A DNA stretch of 64,000 nt from JASHPR01 sp963844655 (lineage in GTDB: Bacteria > Actinomycetota > Actinomycetes > Streptosporangiales > Streptosporangiaceae). Positions 49,211 through 58,242 of the stretch are shown here, in pieces. The stretch covers positions 496,001-560,000 of the forward strand of contig CAWJPA010000001.1 in assembly GCA_963844655.1 (NCBI GenBank), read 5' to 3'. The notes beneath the pieces were generated by a model that had not been told where the DNA came from, searched no databases, and saw nothing but the letters and a program-made list of their open reading frames with translations. The first letter of the stretch is position 1; each line of letters starts with the position of its first letter. The position numbers and the translations under genes are program-made.

Positions 49211-50635
49211 ATGTCGGTTGAGTCCGGCGGTGCGCCTTCTGACGATCGTTCAATGGCCGAGGGCCTGCGGGATGCCGGCCGGGATGTCTTCGCGTACCTC
49301 TACGAGAGCTTCGCGGCGCCCCTTTTCGATTACTGCGCCGGAATTCTCCGGGACTCATGGGCCGCCGCCGAGGTGGTGCAGGACAGCCTCGTCGCCGTCG
49401 ACGCGCACATGAACAAGCTGCCGGACCCTGACCAGGTCCGGCTGTGGCTCTACACCACCGCCCGGCAGCAGTGCCTGGTCCGGCTGCCCGGGCACCAGCT
49501 GGCCGGCCGCTCCGAGACGGTCACCCTGGACGAGTTCATCGGGGAGCAGGCCGGCAGCACGGACCGCTACCCGGACGCCGGGACCGTCGCCACCGAGCGG
49601 GAGAAGCTGCGGATCCTGACCGCCGCCCTGGACAGCCTGCCCGATCGCGATCGCGAGATCGTGAGCCTCGCGTACCGGCACGGCATCGCGGACGACAACC
49701 TCGCCGCCGTGCTCGGGGTCAACCGCCGCCGGGCGGACGCGATGCTGTCCGGCGCGGGCGAGGAGTTCCGGGCGTCGGCGACGGTCATCGCGGTCCTGCG
49801 CGCGGGCCGGCCGGGGTGCCAGGTCCTGGAGGCCACCGCGGTCCAGGGAGACCACGCCAAGGCCCTGCTGGCGCCGAAGGTCCGCAAACGGCTCGTCCAG
49901 CACGTCGAGCACTGCGCTAGCTGCGCCCAGCGGCGCGGGGACCGGGACTTCGGACCCGAGATGGTCACCGCCATCCCGTTCGCCAGCCCTCCGGTCAACC
50001 TCGGGCTGCGGATCTCGCGGACGGCGACCGCGCTCGGCACGTACCGCACCGAGGCGGCCAGCCGGTCGCTGAAGGGCAGCTCCCGGGGCACCAAGTCCGG
50101 GCCCCGGCGGGGGGTGTCGCGGAACGTGGTGGCCCCGGTGGCGATCGCCGTCTTCGCCGTCCCCGGGCTGCTGCTCTTCCGTATGGTGGCCGCGTCGTTC
50201 CCTGGCCCGACCCCGGTGACGGTGGCGGCGGCGGGGGCCCAGACCCCGGCGCAGGCCGACGGCACCGGAGTGAGCTCGCCCGCGGCCGGGCTGCCCACGC
50301 TGGCCAGGAAGACCCGCTCGCACCAGTTGGCGCTCGGGCCGCCGCTGCCCGGATTGCTCGGCCCTGCTCCGGTGGGGGTACTGCCGACCCCGTCCGGCCG
50401 GGGCGGCGGATCGACCTCGCCTGGTTCGCCGCATCCGCAGCCCAACCCGCCGCCGTCCACCGGCTCGCCGTCCCCTCAGCCGCCGCCCACCTCACCGGCG
50501 CCGAACCCGACCACGCCGCCCGTGACTCCGCCGCCGACCACGCCGCCCCCGACCACCCCGCCGCCCACCACGCCACCGCCGACGACACCTCCGCCCACCT
50601 CACCCGCGCCCGCCCCGACGGACACGCCGTCCTGA
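49211..50635 (+). CDS. ECF sigma factor with fused zinc-binding motif, membrane helix and Pro/Thr tail
   Basis: 474 residues. Sigma region 2 lies at about 28-95 (Val-Val-Gln-Asp-Ser-Leu), region 4 at about 135-190 (Ser-Leu-Pro-Asp-Arg-Asp-Arg-Glu-Ile, then a helix-turn-helix). His231-x3-Cys235-x2-Cys238 matches the zinc motif of anti-sigma factors. One membrane helix follows at about 304-328. The last 140 residues are Pro/Thr/Ser-rich with Thr-Pro-Pro-Pro-Thr repeats and should be outside the cell. So sigma factor, its inhibitor-like domain and a cell-wall sensor are one chain. GGGAGG precedes the ATG. Confidence 0.82.
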   Translation: MSVESGGAPSDDRSMAEGLRDAGRDVFAYLYESFAAPLFDYCAGILRDSWAAAEVVQDSLVAVDAHMNKLPDPDQVRLWLYTTARQQCLVRLPGHQLAGRSETVTLDEFIGEQAGSTDRYPDAGTVATEREKLRILTAALDSLPDRDREIVSLAYRHGIADDNLAAVLGVNRRRADAMLSGAGEEFRASATVIAVLRAGRPGCQVLEATAVQGDHAKALLAPKVRKRLVQHVEHCASCAQRRGDRDFGPEMVTAIPFASPPVNLGLRISRTATALGTYRTEAASRSLKGSSRGTKSGPRRGVSRNVVAPVAIAVFAVPGLLLFRMVAASFPGPTPVTVAAAGAQTPAQADGTGVSSPAAGLPTLARKTRSHQLALGPPLPGLLGPAPVGVLPTPSGRGGGSTSPGSPHPQPNPPPSTGSPSPQPPPTSPAPNPTTPPVTPPPTTPPPTTPPPTTPPPTTPPPTSPAPAPTDTPS

Positions 50636-50828
50636 CCCGAGGTCCGGCCCGCCCGTCTGGTCCGGCGGACGCGCCGTCCTGGCGCCCGGCATCCCCGTCT
50701 GCCCCCGGCCACCTCGCCGCTGCGGCCTCCGCCGCTATCGTGTTCTGAGCGGCCGGGCTCCGGTGTTGCCGGAGCGCCGTCGCGGGAGTTCCGGGGGATC
50801 CGACGGCGAGCTTCGTCTGGAGTTGGGC

Positions 50829-51527
50829 ATGCCGCATCCACACGTCGTGGTCGACCGCAGCCATGGGGGCTATGTCCGGCTGCTGCTGTCCCGCCCCGAG
50901 CGGCGCAACGCGTTCGACCCGGGCATGGTCGGCGCGGTGACCGAGGTGATGGAGGCCGAGGACGACGCCGTGGTGATCCTCGGCAGCACCGACCCGAAGG
51001 TGTTCTGCGCCGGGGCCGACCTGACCATCCCGGTGGCCGAGCGGGCCGTGGTCTCTGACCTGCTGTATGAGTGCCTCGAGCACATCGTCACCAGGCCCGG
51101 CCCGGTCATCGCGGCCGTCGGCGGCGCGGCCGTCGGCGGCGGGGCCCAGCTGGCCACCGCGGCCGACATGCGGATCGTCAGCCCGGAGGCGCGGCTGCGC
51201 TGGGTGGGGCCGCCCGGTGCGGACCTGGCGGTTGGCGCGTGGATCCTGCCCGATCTCGTGGGCCGCGCCGCCGCGCTCGAGCTCACGATGACCGGGCGCT
51301 GGGTCGGCGCGGCCGAGGCGCTGGCCCTGGGCCTGGCGAACCGGATCGATAACGACCCGGACGGGGCCGCGGGCGACCTGGCCGGGACGCTGGCCGGCCT
51401 GGGCCCAGGGGCGCCGCAGAAGATCAAGAGAATCATGTCGGCCGACGGCCTGGTCGGCCGGCTGCGCGCCGAGCGGCTGGCGAACCGGGCGGCGTGGGAT
51501 CAGATGATCGCCGAGGGCGCCGAGTGA
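50829..51527 (+). CDS. Enoyl-CoA hydratase/isomerase family protein
   Basis: 232 residues, a little short for the crotonase family. The oxyanion-hole segments Val-Phe-Cys-Ala-Gly-Ala-Asp-Leu and Gly-Gly-Ala-Ala-Val-Gly-Gly-Gly-Ala-Gln-Leu are clear. One usual catalytic Glu position (after Ala-Asp-Met-Arg-Ile-Val-Ser-Pro-Glu) is present; the second is not evident. It acts on a CoA thioester. The start at ATG 50829 has GGAG upstream. The end overlaps the convergent NurA-like gene by 28 bases. Confidence 0.83.
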   Translation: MPHPHVVVDRSHGGYVRLLLSRPERRNAFDPGMVGAVTEVMEAEDDAVVILGSTDPKVFCAGADLTIPVAERAVVSDLLYECLEHIVTRPGPVIAAVGGAAVGGGAQLATAADMRIVSPEARLRWVGPPGADLAVGAWILPDLVGRAAALELTMTGRWVGAAEALALGLANRIDNDPDGAAGDLAGTLAGLGPGAPQKIKRIMSADGLVGRLRAERLANRAAWDQMIAEGAE

Positions 51528-52522
51528 GCCGCTGAGCGCAGCGCGCGGTAGAGCAGCTGCTGGTCGCCGAGCCGGCGCCGGAGCTCCCGCTCCAGCCCGC
51601 CGATCGGGACCAGGTTCTGCGGGGCGCGCGGATCCTTGTGCGGCACGCTGGCCAGCGGCGGGAGCAGCCGGGCGGTCAGGTCGGCGAGCCGGGCCGCGGC
51701 GGCCGCGGGCAGGTCAGGGGAGCACTCGAGCCGGACCACGCCGGCCCAGGGCACGCCCGGTGCGCCGGGCAGCCGGAGGTACCAGGAGTGCCGCCGCCAG
51801 GAGGTGCCCATCGTGAACACCGGCGTGCGCTGCCCGGTGGCCAGGGCGCCCACGACCGCGGCAGGCCCGGGCGGCAGGTAGGACGCGTGGTGGGTCTTGA
51901 TGTAGCCGACGGTCCGGTCGAGGTGGGTGCGCCCGCGCAGCGGCCCGTCGACGATGAGCAGGTCGTCATCGCCCGCGTGGCCGGCCCGGTACGCCATGGC
52001 GAGCAGTACCTCGGTGGCGCTGAGCCGCTGCTGCAGCGCGAGCGACAGCTTGTCGGGCCCGGGGCCGTCGGCCCGGCGGGCCGGGTAGCGGCCGTGCCGG
52101 GTGATGACGTCGGCAGCGTCGGGGGCCGCGGTGAAGATGCCGCGCTCCACCGTCACGTCGGCGATGCGCGCGGCCCCGTCGCAGGCCACGAGGCCGGCCG
52201 CCAGCGACGCGGCGATGCCTGGCGCGGGCTGCCCGTCCGCCTCGCTCCCGTGGACCCAGATCCTGGCGTCGATGCGGCGGATGCCGTCGAGGAACAGCAC
52301 GGTCCTGGGCCTGGTGGGCACCGGGTCGGGGTCGACCGGGTGCCACCGGCCGGCCGGAACCTCCAGGTCCAGGTCGAGCTCGGCGCTCGACGCCTGCAGG
52401 GCCCCGCCGTCGGCCTCGTCGCTGAACGCCTGGCCGTACCCGGGATCCCAGGGATCGACGGTGAAGCCGGCCGGGCCGGGCTTCCGCCCTGGCCAGTCTG
52501 CGCGGCCGGCGGGCTCGGTCAC
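51500..52522 (-). CDS. NurA-like nuclease
   Basis: 340 residues. The NurA pattern is recognisable: Asp79 in Leu-Phe-Leu-Asp-Gly, an acidic residue in a helix (Glu171), Asp192 in Leu-Ile-Val-Asp-Gly-Pro-Leu, Lys209 in Gly-Tyr-Ile-Lys-Thr-His, and Tyr-Leu-Arg-Leu then Val-Val-Arg-Leu-Glu. In archaea NurA is a 5'-3' nuclease that works with HerA and Mre11-Rad50 in end resection. The C-terminal Gly-Tyr-Pro/Ala-His block of archaeal NurA is replaced by Pro-Gln-Asn-Leu-Val-Pro-Ile. The GTG start overlaps the SbcC stop by four bases. The family call is by motif, so moderately sure. Confidence 0.7.
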   Translation of the reverse strand: MTEPAGRADWPGRKPGPAGFTVDPWDPGYGQAFSDEADGGALQASSAELDLDLEVPAGRWHPVDPDPVPTRPRTVLFLDGIRRIDARIWVHGSEADGQPAPGIAASLAAGLVACDGAARIADVTVERGIFTAAPDAADVITRHGRYPARRADGPGPDKLSLALQQRLSATEVLLAMAYRAGHAGDDDLLIVDGPLRGRTHLDRTVGYIKTHHASYLPPGPAAVVGALATGQRTPVFTMGTSWRRHSWYLRLPGAPGVPWAGVVRLECSPDLPAAAAARLADLTARLLPPLASVPHKDPRAPQNLVPIGGLERELRRRLGDQQLLYRALRSAAHSAPSAII

Positions 52523-54960
52523 GTGCGCTCCTCCCGCAGCGTGGACGTGGCGCCGCTGCGGCTGACCACGAACCGGACCGGGACCCGCTCGGCGAGCGCC
52601 GCGACGTGGGTCACGATGCCGACCATGCGCCCGGAGTCCTCGGCCAGCCGTTCCAGGGTCGAGGCGACGGTCTCCAGGGTGTCCTCGTCGAGCGTGCCGA
52701 ACCCCTCGTCCAGGAACATCGAGTTCAGGTCGCGCTTCCCTGAGGACAGCTCGACGACCTGGCGGGAGAGCGCCAGGGCCAGCGCCAGCGAGGCCTGGAA
52801 CGTCTCGCCGCCGGACAGCGTGTGCACGGGGCGGCGCGCCGCGGCGTCCTCGTGGTCGATGACCACGAGCTCGTTGCGTTCGTCCCTGTCGAGCTCGTAC
52901 TGGCCGTCGGACAGGGCCCGCAGCGTCGCCGACGCCTCGGCCACCAGCGAGCCGAGCGCCTCGCTGCACAGCCAGCGCTCGAAGGTGTTGGCCCGGAGCA
53001 GCCCGCCGAGCGCGTTCGCGACCTGCTCCTCCTCGCGGGCCGCGGCGATCTGCCGGTCCAGCCGGTCCGCCTGCTGGCGGGCCTGGCGCACGGTTTCGAG
53101 TTCCTTCTCGGCGTGGGCCAGGCGCCCGGCCACCGCCGCCGCGACCCGCGCGTGGTCGGTGACGCCAGTGATGCCGTGCTCGGCGAGCAGGCTGGTCAGC
53201 GCCCCGCCGTCGCTGGCGAGCTGCTGGTTCAGCGTGCGGGCCGCCTCGTCCAGCCCGGTCTGCCGCCCGGCCCGCGCGCCGCGCTGGGACGCGGCCCACG
53301 CGGCCAGCGCGTCCCAGGCCCCGGCCAGGCCGCCGCCGTCGACCTCGGGGGCGCCCAGGCCGACCACCCGGTCGCGGGACCGACGCAGCGCGGCCCAGGC
53401 CTGCTGCTCGTCACCGCCGAGCGCGGCGCGCTCCCGCTCGGCCGCCCCGACGCCGGCCCGCTGCTCGGCCGCGGCCCGGCGCGCGGCGTCCAGCGCCTGG
53501 TCGGCCCCGGCGATCAGCTTGAGCTGCATGGTGACCTCGGCCTCACCGGAGGAGCCGCGCAGCGCGGTGGTGACCCCGGCCAGCTCGCGCTGGGTGCCGT
53601 CGGCGGTGCCGCGGGCGGCCGCCGCGGCCCGCGCCGCGTCGCGGTGCGCCCGCACCAGGCGCTGGTGGTCCCGCACCGCGGCGTCCACCGCCGCCCGGGC
53701 CTTGGCCAGGTCGGCGGCGGCCGGATGATGCGGCAGCTCGGCGACCGGCCGCAGGCAGACCGGGCAGTCGTCGCCGGGCTTCAGCGTCGCGGCCAGGTCG
53801 CTGGCGGCGTGCGCGCGCTGGGCGTCGGCGAGTGCGTCCCTGGCCGTCACCGACGCCCGCTCGGCCGCCTCCACGTCGCGGCCCAGCGCCTCTTCGGCGG
53901 CCTGGCTGCCGCCGGACGCCTGCTCCTGAGTCTCCAGCAGCGAGAGCAGCCGCTGCTGCTGCGAGTGGGCGTGGCGGAAGCGTTCGGCCTGAGTCTTGTC
54001 CGGCAGTGCGGCGCGGGACTGCCTGGCTTCCTCCTCCGCCTGCTCGGCCCTGGCCTGCAGGTTCTTGCGCTCGGTCACGCGCGCGTCGGCCCGGGCGATC
54101 CGCTCGGCCAGCCCGGGGACGTCCGCCGGGGCCCGGATCGCGGCCAGCAGTGCGGTCTCGTCGCGCACCGCGGCAGCCTGCTCCCCGGCGTCGGCGGCCC
54201 GCTGGGCCAGCGTGGTGAGCGCGGCCAGCCGGTCGTCGACGGTCGCGGCCAGGCCGGTCAGCGCGGCCAGACGGCCGGCCCAGCGCTCCTGCGACTCGTC
54301 ACTCGCGTCGGCCAGGTCGCCGCGGGCCTGGCGGGCGAGGCTGGCCCGGTCGGCCGCGGTCCTGGCCCGCTCCCTGGCGCGCTGCCCGATCTGCTCGTAC
54401 ACGCCGAACGCCAGCAGCTGGACCAGCAAGTCCTGGCGCTTGCGCGGCTCGGTGTGCAGGAACTCGGAGAACCGGCCCTGGGGGAGCAGCACGGACTGGG
54501 TGAAGTGCTCGTAGCTGAGCCCGAGCAGGTCCTGAACCCGGGCTTTGACGTCGTCGGGCCCCTCGGCCAGCGACTCGACCACCGCCTCGAGCACGTCCCC
54601 GATCGGCGCATCAGGCGGCACGGACGGCTCGAGCCGGTCCAGCCGGGCCTCCTTGGTGTGCACCTTGCCGCGGGCGTCCCGCGTCAGCGAGCGCACCGCG
54701 GCGTACCGGGCGCCCGCGGTCTCGAACACCAGGCAGACGCGGCAGCTGTTGGCCGCAGGCGCGAGCGCCTGGGCGATCGCGTTCTCCTTGCCCCACCGGG
54801 GCACCGTGCCGTACAGGGCGAAACACAGCCCGTCGATGACCGTGCTCTTGCCCGACCCGGTCGGGCCGGTGAGCGCGAAGAAGTCGACGCCGGTGAAGTC
54901 GATGGCGGCGGGCTGGCGGTAGCTGCCGAACCCGTCGAGCAGCAGGCGCAGCGGCCGCAT
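52519..54960 (-). CDS. sbcC: SbcC/Rad50-type SMC ATPase
   Basis: 813 residues, shorter than the 1,000 or more of typical SbcC. Walker A Gly-Pro-Thr-Gly-Ser-Gly-Lys-Ser-Thr is at 32-40. Long Ala/Arg/Glu coiled coils flank the zinc hook Cys399-Pro-Val-Cys402. The signature Leu-Ser-Gly-Gly-Glu and Walker B Met-Phe-Leu-Asp-Glu-Gly-Phe-Gly-Thr-Leu-Asp close the C-terminal half. With SbcD it forms the Mre11-Rad50 complex that opens hairpins and processes DNA ends. Its ATG shares one base with the SbcD stop. Confidence 0.93.
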   Translation of the reverse strand: MRPLRLLLDGFGSYRQPAAIDFTGVDFFALTGPTGSGKSTVIDGLCFALYGTVPRWGKENAIAQALAPAANSCRVCLVFETAGARYAAVRSLTRDARGKVHTKEARLDRLEPSVPPDAPIGDVLEAVVESLAEGPDDVKARVQDLLGLSYEHFTQSVLLPQGRFSEFLHTEPRKRQDLLVQLLAFGVYEQIGQRARERARTAADRASLARQARGDLADASDESQERWAGRLAALTGLAATVDDRLAALTTLAQRAADAGEQAAAVRDETALLAAIRAPADVPGLAERIARADARVTERKNLQARAEQAEEEARQSRAALPDKTQAERFRHAHSQQQRLLSLLETQEQASGGSQAAEEALGRDVEAAERASVTARDALADAQRAHAASDLAATLKPGDDCPVCLRPVAELPHHPAAADLAKARAAVDAAVRDHQRLVRAHRDAARAAAAARGTADGTQRELAGVTTALRGSSGEAEVTMQLKLIAGADQALDAARRAAAEQRAGVGAAERERAALGGDEQQAWAALRRSRDRVVGLGAPEVDGGGLAGAWDALAAWAASQRGARAGRQTGLDEAARTLNQQLASDGGALTSLLAEHGITGVTDHARVAAAVAGRLAHAEKELETVRQARQQADRLDRQIAAAREEEQVANALGGLLRANTFERWLCSEALGSLVAEASATLRALSDGQYELDRDERNELVVIDHEDAAARRPVHTLSGGETFQASLALALALSRQVVELSSGKRDLNSMFLDEGFGTLDEDTLETVASTLERLAEDSGRMVGIVTHVAALAERVPVRFVVSRSGATSTLREERT

Positions 54961-56120
54961 CAGGCCTCCCCGGTGACCGTGTCGAGCAGTTCGGCGAACA
55001 TCCTGGAGATCCGCGGGTCGTCGACGTTCTGCTCCGCGAGATAGTCGCCGAACAGCTCGAGTGGCGTCCGGCTGGCCCGGCTCCCGCCGGCCGGGGCCGC
55101 GCCCGGCTGCGGCCGGAACCGCTCGTCGAGCTGCACCTCGAGCACGTTCGGCAGCTTGTCCCTGACCAGGTCACCCAGGCCCGCCCGGCCCGGCTCGGCC
55201 AGCACCACCCGCAGGTACGCGTCGCCCGCCTGCTCGCCGGCGGCGATCACCTCCTCCAGCGTGCCACGCAGCGTGCGCAGCGCGCGGCCGCCGGTCACCG
55301 GCACCGGCCGCACGTCGGCCCGGATCCCGGGCTCGGCGGTGACCACCAGCGCGACGCTCTCGTTGGCCTCCTCGCCGAAGTCGATGGCCAGCGGCGAGCC
55401 GGAGTAGAAGGCCGGGCACGCGGCGGAGATCTCCTGGTGGCGGTGCAGGTGGCCGAGGGCCGCGTAGTGCGCCGTGGCCGGGAACATGCTCGCGGGCAGC
55501 TCGTAGTCGAGGGTGCTCGCCGCCTCCCGCTCGCCGCCGCCGCGCCGCCCGCCCAGCAGCGTGACGTGCGTCATGACCACGTTGACCGTGTCCGGGGTGA
55601 AGCCCTCGGTCAGCAGCGCGACGAGCTGCGCCACCCGGCGGGCGTAGTCCAGGGTGTGCTCGGCGGTCTCGTGCAGCAGCACCTCGGCGGCGCGGACCGC
55701 GTACCTGTGCGACAGGAACGGCAGCGCGGCCACCCGCAGGTCCTCGCCGCCCCGGGTGCGCAGCCGCAGCGTCCCGCCCGCGTCCGGTCGCTTCGGCGTG
55801 CCGAGCACGTGCAGTCCGAGCTCGCCGAGCACCGGCCGGTACACCGCGTCGACGAGGCCCTGGTTGTCGTGGTTGCCTGCGATGGCCACGACCAGCCGGC
55901 CGTCCTCGCGCAGCGCCATCAGCGTGCGCATGACCAGCCCCTGGGCCTGCGGGTTCGGCGCCGAAGTCTCGAACAGGTCGCCCGCCACCAGCACGACGTC
56001 GACATCCTCGTCGCGCGCGGTGCGCACGATGCTGCCGAGCGCCGCGACGTGCTCGTCGTGCCGATCGCGCCCCTTGAGGACCTTGCCGACGTGCCAGTCG
56101 CTGGTGTGCAGGATCCTCAT
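54960..56120 (-). CDS. sbcD: SbcD/Mre11-type nuclease
   Basis: 386 residues. The phosphodiesterase motifs run in order: Asp8-Trp-His10, Gly-Asp48-Leu-Phe-Glu, Gly-Asn83-His84-Asp, Met-Thr-His-Val and Gly-His-Leu-His. These bind two Mn ions and give 3'-5' exonuclease and endonuclease activity. A capping domain and a C-terminal Rad50-binding helix (Phe-Gly-Asp-Tyr-Leu-Ala-Glu) follow. GGGAGG precedes the ATG. The gene is 69 bases after the HerA-like gene and coupled to sbcC. Confidence 0.93.
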   Translation of the reverse strand: MRILHTSDWHVGKVLKGRDRHDEHVAALGSIVRTARDEDVDVVLVAGDLFETSAPNPQAQGLVMRTLMALREDGRLVVAIAGNHDNQGLVDAVYRPVLGELGLHVLGTPKRPDAGGTLRLRTRGGEDLRVAALPFLSHRYAVRAAEVLLHETAEHTLDYARRVAQLVALLTEGFTPDTVNVVMTHVTLLGGRRGGGEREAASTLDYELPASMFPATAHYAALGHLHRHQEISAACPAFYSGSPLAIDFGEEANESVALVVTAEPGIRADVRPVPVTGGRALRTLRGTLEEVIAAGEQAGDAYLRVVLAEPGRAGLGDLVRDKLPNVLEVQLDERFRPQPGAAPAGGSRASRTPLELFGDYLAEQNVDDPRISRMFAELLDTVTGEA

Positions 56121-56189
56121 CCGCGCCTCCCGGTCGGCTCTGCGGTGTGTTCTACCACCCGGGCCTGACAGTCTTTAGTGCCGTTACGC

Positions 56190-57944
56190 TCAGAACGGTG
56201 GCGGGTCGTCGTCCGCCCCGGGGATGGTGGCGAACGGGTCGGCCGGCAAGGCCGGGCCGTCGTCATGCCCCGCCCACTTGCCCTTCTCGCTCGGCCGGGT
56301 GGCCCAGGCCGGGAACGGGAAGTCGACGGCCAGCGGCACCGGGATGTCGGGCTGGGCGATGAACATCGTGCCCGGCTTGGCCAGCATCGCGCGCTGCCGC
56401 TGCGCGGGCGGCAGGTACCCGTACTCGGGCCGCTCGGCCTCGGCCGCGTCGAGCCGCCCGGCCACCCGGATCGCGCAGTTGGCCAGGACCCGCCGCTCGA
56501 CCTCGCTGGCGGTCTGCTGGGCGCCGATCAGGATCACGCCCAGCGACCGGCCGCGCTCGGCCACGTCCAGCAGGATCTGCTTGATCGGGCTGTCGCCCTC
56601 GCGCGGCGCGTACTTGTTCAGCTCGTCGAGCACGACGAACATCAGCGGCCGCGCCGTGCCCTGCCGCTCCTTGCGGGCGAACTCGCCGCGCAGCGTGACG
56701 CCGACCACGAAGCGCTGCGCCCGGTCGGGCAGGTTGTGCAGGTCGACGACCGTCACCTGGGCGCGGGACGTGGTGATGGAACGCTCGCCGCGGTGCGCCA
56801 GGTCGCCGCGGATGATGGCGGACAGCGGCTTGACCGCGGACCGCAGCCGCCGCAGCAGCGCGTTGATGCTCCCGGTGACCGCGGCGCCGCCCACCCACTG
56901 GCCGCGCTGGCCCTCGTCGCCCAGCTCGGCCTCGAGCAGCGTGACCAGGTCGCCGAAGCTGCGGATCGTGGTGTCGTTGGCCTCGGCTACGTCGCGGACC
57001 CGGATCGCCCCGTCTGCGCCGGCCGGGACCGCGTCGCGCCGCAGCCTCGCCGCGACCTGCCCGATCAGCATCGTGTACTGGGCCCGCTCGTCCTCGGAAT
57101 CGGCGAACACGAACGGCAGCAGCTCGTCGGCGCAGAACTCGGCCAGCGTCCAGTAGAACGGGCTGACCGCGCGGTCGCGGGCGGAGACGTCCGGGGTGCC
57201 GGACGGGTCGTTCCGCCGCGGAGGGGCGAACACCCGCACGTTGCCGAACGGGTCGGACGGCAGCCCGAGCGCGCTGTAGCGTTCCCGCTGCGCGGCGTCG
57301 AGCCGGTTGTTCGCGTAGTCGAGGAACAGCAGGTCCTCGCCCTTGACCGAGAAGATCAGCGCCTTGGTGTTGTGTGCCTCGCCCGCCAGCACGCCGCAGT
57401 TGGTGATCGAGTGCAGCAGGAACAGCGCGAACGAGGTCTTGGTCGCGATCCCGGAGACCCCGGAGATCGAGATGTGCGCGCCGCGGGTCCCGTCGAGGAA
57501 CTCGAAGTTGATGTACACCGGCTGGCCGTCCCGGCCGAACCCGACCGGCACCCGCTGGTTGCCCATCTCGTCGAAGTACAGCGCCGCCTCGCGCTGGTCC
57601 CCGGTGGCCCGGGCCACGGCCGCGCCCGGCAGCAGCGGCACGTACACCTCAGGCTCGACCCGGGTCACCGCGACCTCGGCGATCTCGCAGACCTCCGCGG
57701 GCAGCGCGCCCTGCTCGATCAGGAACACGTCAGAGGCGAACCGGGCGCCCTCGTGCACGGCCTCGACGTTGGTGACCACCCCGGAGATCTGGATCGGCGG
57801 CTGCCCTGGCAGCTCGCGGCGGGCCACCACCACGTCGTCGAGCTGGAGATACTGCCCCGGCGCCAGACCCACAGAGAACCGCAACGGGGTCGCGGGCACC
57901 GTGCCCACCACCAGGCCCACGGCGTGGTCAGCGGGATCTGTCAC
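56190..57944 (-). CDS. HerA-like ATPase
   Basis: 584 residues. An N-terminal HAS-barrel-like beta region (about 1-150) precedes a RecA-fold ATPase. Walker B Leu-Met-Phe-Val-Val-Leu-Asp440-Glu is perfect, and a Gln-Gln-Thr-Ala motif with an Arg-rich helix follows. The P-loop is unusual: Ser-Gly-Val-Ser-Gly-Ile-Ala-Thr-Lys-Thr (161-170), where Thr replaces the Gly before Lys. HerA hexamers translocate on DNA and feed NurA. It begins with GTG after AGGGGG, and is the first gene of the operon that continues with sbcD, sbcC and the NurA-like gene. Confidence 0.8.
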   Translation of the reverse strand: MTDPADHAVGLVVGTVPATPLRFSVGLAPGQYLQLDDVVVARRELPGQPPIQISGVVTNVEAVHEGARFASDVFLIEQGALPAEVCEIAEVAVTRVEPEVYVPLLPGAAVARATGDQREAALYFDEMGNQRVPVGFGRDGQPVYINFEFLDGTRGAHISISGVSGIATKTSFALFLLHSITNCGVLAGEAHNTKALIFSVKGEDLLFLDYANNRLDAAQRERYSALGLPSDPFGNVRVFAPPRRNDPSGTPDVSARDRAVSPFYWTLAEFCADELLPFVFADSEDERAQYTMLIGQVAARLRRDAVPAGADGAIRVRDVAEANDTTIRSFGDLVTLLEAELGDEGQRGQWVGGAAVTGSINALLRRLRSAVKPLSAIIRGDLAHRGERSITTSRAQVTVVDLHNLPDRAQRFVVGVTLRGEFARKERQGTARPLMFVVLDELNKYAPREGDSPIKQILLDVAERGRSLGVILIGAQQTASEVERRVLANCAIRVAGRLDAAEAERPEYGYLPPAQRQRAMLAKPGTMFIAQPDIPVPLAVDFPFPAWATRPSEKGKWAGHDDGPALPADPFATIPGADDDPPPF

Positions 57945-58242
57945 GAATCCCCCTTAGGACGGCTAACTCCCCGAGCCTATGGGCCGCAGCCGCGCCGCGC
58001 GGGTCAGCGCGCCGGGCAGCCCGTGAAGACCTGCTGCCGAGCATCCAACTCGGCTGTCTGCGCGACCGTTGTTGAGGTTTATTGGGGTGGAGCGAAGTGA
58101 CGATGGCTCCGGCGACCAGGATCGTGATGGTGCCCTCGCTGACCAGCAGCCCATCCGTCTCGTACTAGGCGCTGCGTTGACTGACAAGGCCGCGATCAGG
58201 GGCAGATTGAGGCGAAGATGTGGACGTTGTTGCCCAGGGCGG
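57945..58242. other. Divergent-looking intergenic region upstream of the HerA operon
   Basis: No gene is supported in these roughly 300 bases. Composition drops in GC around 58060-58080 (GTTGTTGAGGTTTATTGGGG). On the minus strand the region just before 57944 should hold the operon promoter, but no clear -35/-10 pair stands out. Confidence 0.35.

Noticed and set aside
50517..50620. Repetitive CCGCCGACCAC-like DNA
   Set aside because: It is the coding sequence of the Pro/Thr-rich tail of the ECF sigma fusion, not an independent repeat element.
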